From NCBI GenBank assembly GCA_002413705.1, contig DHXN01000001.1:1-19387 (forward strand): 19,387 bases of DNA. Reading direction: 5' to 3'. Position numbers and translations under genes: made by a program. Shown here piece by piece: positions 17,790-19,387 of this stretch (position 1 is its first letter; the number at the start of each line of letters is the position of its first letter). Under the pieces are notes generated by a model. The model was not told the DNA's origin. It made no database searches and saw only the letters and a list, made by a program, of their open reading frames with translations. The stretch is from Candidatus Nomurabacteria bacterium UBA5155. GTDB taxonomy: Bacteria; Patescibacteriota; Minisyncoccia; Phycocordibacterales; UBA9973.

Positions 17790-19109
17790 ATGAGCGAAAA
17801 GGACGAACTGTCAGGTTCAAAAAAGAAACCTCTTGGCGTCAGAGGATTTCTGAAGTTATTAGGACCGGGTCTGATCACTGGAGCTGCTGATGATGATCCT
17901 TCGGGCATTGCCACCTATTCGCAAACCGGAGCGCAGTTTGGCTTTGGTCAGTTGTGGACCAGTCTGTATCAGATCCCACTATTGCTGGCAGTGCAAGAAG
18001 CCTGTGCGCGTATTGGACTGGTCACAGGCAAAGGTTTGGCCGGAGTGATAAAAAAACATTACACGCGAAATATTTTGATCGGCGTGGTCTTTCTGGTGGT
18101 GATGGCCAACACTATCAACATCGGCGCGGATATTGGCGCTGTTGCGGCGGCAGGGCAGTTGGTCATCAATATTCCTTTTGCATTACTCGCTGTCATTACC
18201 GCTGTGGCAATCGTCTTGTTGGAGGTATTTATCAACTATAAAGTATATGCAAAATTCTTGAAGTGGTTGGCCTTGGCATTGTTAGCCTATCCAATAACAG
18301 CGCTGATCGTCCATGAGCCATGGAAACAAATTTTGTATTCGACCATAGTGCCACATTTTGAATTCACGTTTACTTTCTTGTTCATCATCACCGGAGTGTT
18401 TGGTACTTCAATTTCTCCGTACATGTTTTTCTGGCAAACATCGCAAGAAGTGGAAGAAGAAATCGCGCACAATATTCCTCTGACTGCGGCAGGAAAACCA
18501 AAGCTGCCGAAAAACTTTTTACGCAATGCTCGCATCGATACCACTGCTGGCATGATTGCTGCCGAAGTAGTGCAATGGTTTATTATCATTACCACTGCCA
18601 CAGTATTGTTCAGTCACGGTATCACCACAATCAATACTGCTGCCGATGCCGCCAAAGCGTTGCAGCCGTTGGTCAGTTCATTTCCCAATTCCGGACAAAT
18701 TGCAAAAGATTTGTTCGCAGTCGGAGTGGTTGGACTCGGACTACTTGGTATCCCTATTCTGGCAGGCTCTTCAGCTTATGCCATGTCGGAAGCGTTTGGC
18801 TGGAAAGAAGGACTGTCTCGAAAGTTTGCTGATGCCAAAGGATTTTATGCTGTCATTATTATTGGCACACTTATCGGACTATTGATAAATTTTATCGGTA
18901 TCAATCCTATCAAGGCACTGGTCTTCACCGCAGTCTTCAATGGCATTGCGGCAGTGCCGTTGCTCTTTCTAATCGGAAAAATCAATGACAATGAAACCAT
19001 CTTGGGCAATAAAAAGGGAGGACCATGGTCACGAACATTTGTCTGGATCACCTTTGGTGTCATGGCATTGTCCGGGCTGGCTTTATTATATACACTAGTC
19101 TTGCATTAA
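17790..19109 (+). CDS. NRAMP (SLC11)-family divalent metal transporter, divergent binding site
   Basis: This 439-residue polytopic membrane protein has about eleven hydrophobic segments and the NRAMP order. The TM1 unwound motif, DPGN in Mn/Fe transporters, reads DPSG (residues 36-39) within GAADDDPSGIATYSQTGAQF. The TM6 motif, normally MPH, reads SPY (209-211) in GTSISPYMFFWQ, so the soft-metal-binding methionine and the gating histidine are both replaced. Loss of that Met is known for NRAMP-related Mg2+ transporters and other atypical clades, so the substrate may be Mg2+ or another hard cation rather than Mn2+/Fe2+. The acidic QEVEEE segment after TM6 is in a cytoplasmic-loop position. The start at 17790 is supported by an extended -10 box and a basic pre-TM1 segment. 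No metal regulator is nearby. Confidence 0.9.
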   Translation: MSEKDELSGSKKKPLGVRGFLKLLGPGLITGAADDDPSGIATYSQTGAQFGFGQLWTSLYQIPLLLAVQEACARIGLVTGKGLAGVIKKHYTRNILIGVVFLVVMANTINIGADIGAVAAAGQLVINIPFALLAVITAVAIVLLEVFINYKVYAKFLKWLALALLAYPITALIVHEPWKQILYSTIVPHFEFTFTFLFIITGVFGTSISPYMFFWQTSQEVEEEIAHNIPLTAAGKPKLPKNFLRNARIDTTAGMIAAEVVQWFIIITTATVLFSHGITTINTAADAAKALQPLVSSFPNSGQIAKDLFAVGVVGLGLLGIPILAGSSAYAMSEAFGWKEGLSRKFADAKGFYAVIIIGTLIGLLINFIGINPIKALVFTAVFNGIAAVPLLFLIGKINDNETILGNKKGGPWSRTFVWITFGVMALSGLALLYTLVLH

Positions 19110-19110
19110 T

Positions 19111-19139
19111 TTGCCAATAGAACTGGAATTTACTATTAT
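19111..19139 (+). promoter_or_regulatory. Promoter for the small gene at 19148
   Basis: TTGCCA (19111-19116), a 17-bp spacer and TATTAT (19134-19139), ending 8 nt before the ATG at 19148. It supports real transcription of the small frame. Confidence 0.55.
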
Positions 19140-19147
19140 TCCTATAT

Positions 19148-19305
19148 ATGAATAACCAAATGGAAATGAACTTCCCTGAAGCACCAAAACCACCGATGCT
19201 TTCTCAAGAGGAACTGATTTCGACGGCACGCCGATAGAAGCTGAGGAATGGAATAAGAAAATGGATGATCTCGATGCTAGTACTGGAAGGAAGGATTTTA
19301 ATTAG
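19148..19305 (+). pseudogene. Small acidic gene, possibly split by a frameshift
   Basis: From the ATG at 19148 a 29-codon frame (MNNQMEMNFPEAPKPPMLSQ...) stops at 19235-19237. From about 19210 the -1 frame is open and coding-like (TDFDGTPIEAEEWNKKMDDL and on) to a TAG at 19303-19305. Joining the two near 19208-19216 would give a protein of about 51 residues. A recent frameshift, an assembly error, or simply a 29-residue protein with a chance downstream frame are all possible. No slippery heptamer is evident. The product is not recognised. Confidence 0.4.
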
Positions 19306-19320
19306 GTTTTAAGGTTAGTA

Positions 19321-19372
19321 CCTGCACGACATAGATGTCGCGCAGGCGTGGACTCTATTGAACTGGGTCCAC
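19321..19372. other. Two adjacent hairpins at the window end
   Basis: The first hairpin pairs CCTGC/GCAGG and CGACAT/ATGTCG with one A-C mismatch and loop AG (19321-19346). The second pairs GTGGAC/GTCCAC (19348-19353 with 19367-19372) around 13 nt. No T-tract follows, so these do not look like ordinary terminators. The element may continue past the window; it could be a palindromic repeat or a structured RNA. Confidence 0.45.
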
Positions 19373-19387
19373 AAACGAAAAACACAC

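Noticed and set aside
1..19387. Alternative genetic code with TGA read as Gly (Gracilibacteria type)
   Set aside because: TGA closes the alkyltransferase-like gene, the 17511 gene and the 15774 gene at sensible ends, and conserved genes have no internal TGA.
1..19387. CRISPR array, insertion sequence or integrase gene
   Set aside because: No regularly spaced direct repeats of CRISPR type and no transposase or recombinase motifs were seen on either strand.

Overview
The window suggests a member of the Candidatus Patescibacteria (CPR), probably a Parcubacteria-like lineage. The evidence is moderate GC, many very small proteins, a DnaX without its zinc-binding insertion, a short Rel without the C-terminal regulatory domains, and genes packed on both strands with almost no Shine-Dalgarno sequences. 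TGA is used as a stop, so this is the standard bacterial code and not the Gracilibacteria/Absconditabacteria code. The placement is an inference from gene style; no rRNA is present.

Layout. 1-1119: the nearly complete GTPase/ATPase gene ychF, cut by the window start and carrying an in-frame palindromic repeat. 1145-2699: three uncharacterised genes (a membrane protein, a membrane protein with a heptad-repeat coiled coil, and an orphan), each closed by a hairpin terminator. 2712-4271: rpmG (L33), tRNA-Trp, a 54-residue membrane protein, miaA and tRNA-Leu. 4282-9943: parB facing a minus-strand run of dprA, topA and rel, i.e. chromosome handling, DNA uptake/recombination, supercoiling and stringent response. 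10023-10679: an AT-rich orphan gene preceded by a nested dyad and followed by a potentially structured RNA. 10689-14944: a plus-strand cluster serS-ftsQ-dus-dnaX. 14960-16207: tRNA-Gln followed by two AT-rich minus-strand genes that share their downstream repeat/terminator and their upstream promoter/leader. 16261-17079: a 45-residue basic protein and a 2H-phosphoesterase-like protein. 17130-19109: an alkyltransferase-like protein, a small membrane protein and a divergent NRAMP-type transporter. 19111-19387: a small possibly frameshifted gene and two hairpins.

Two window-wide patterns stand out. First, most housekeeping genes have a promoter -10 box, often of the extended TGn type, ending only 6-9 nt before the ATG. 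In eight clear cases the distance is exactly 6 nt, which places the predicted transcription start on the A of the ATG, so these mRNAs should be leaderless. Genes of unknown function tend instead to have full -35/-10 promoters and short leaders. Second, the two orphan genes after tRNA-Gln look like promoter-gene-terminator cassettes. They share a 16-bp downstream repeat that begins in the tRNA-Gln 3' end, a terminator with a compensatory base-pair change, and an upstream block in which a 12-bp leader and a TTGACA box are spaced identically. That possible cassette array is the best candidate here for an undescribed system; no integrase is visible.

All functional calls are from reading motifs by eye. 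No database search or structure prediction was run.
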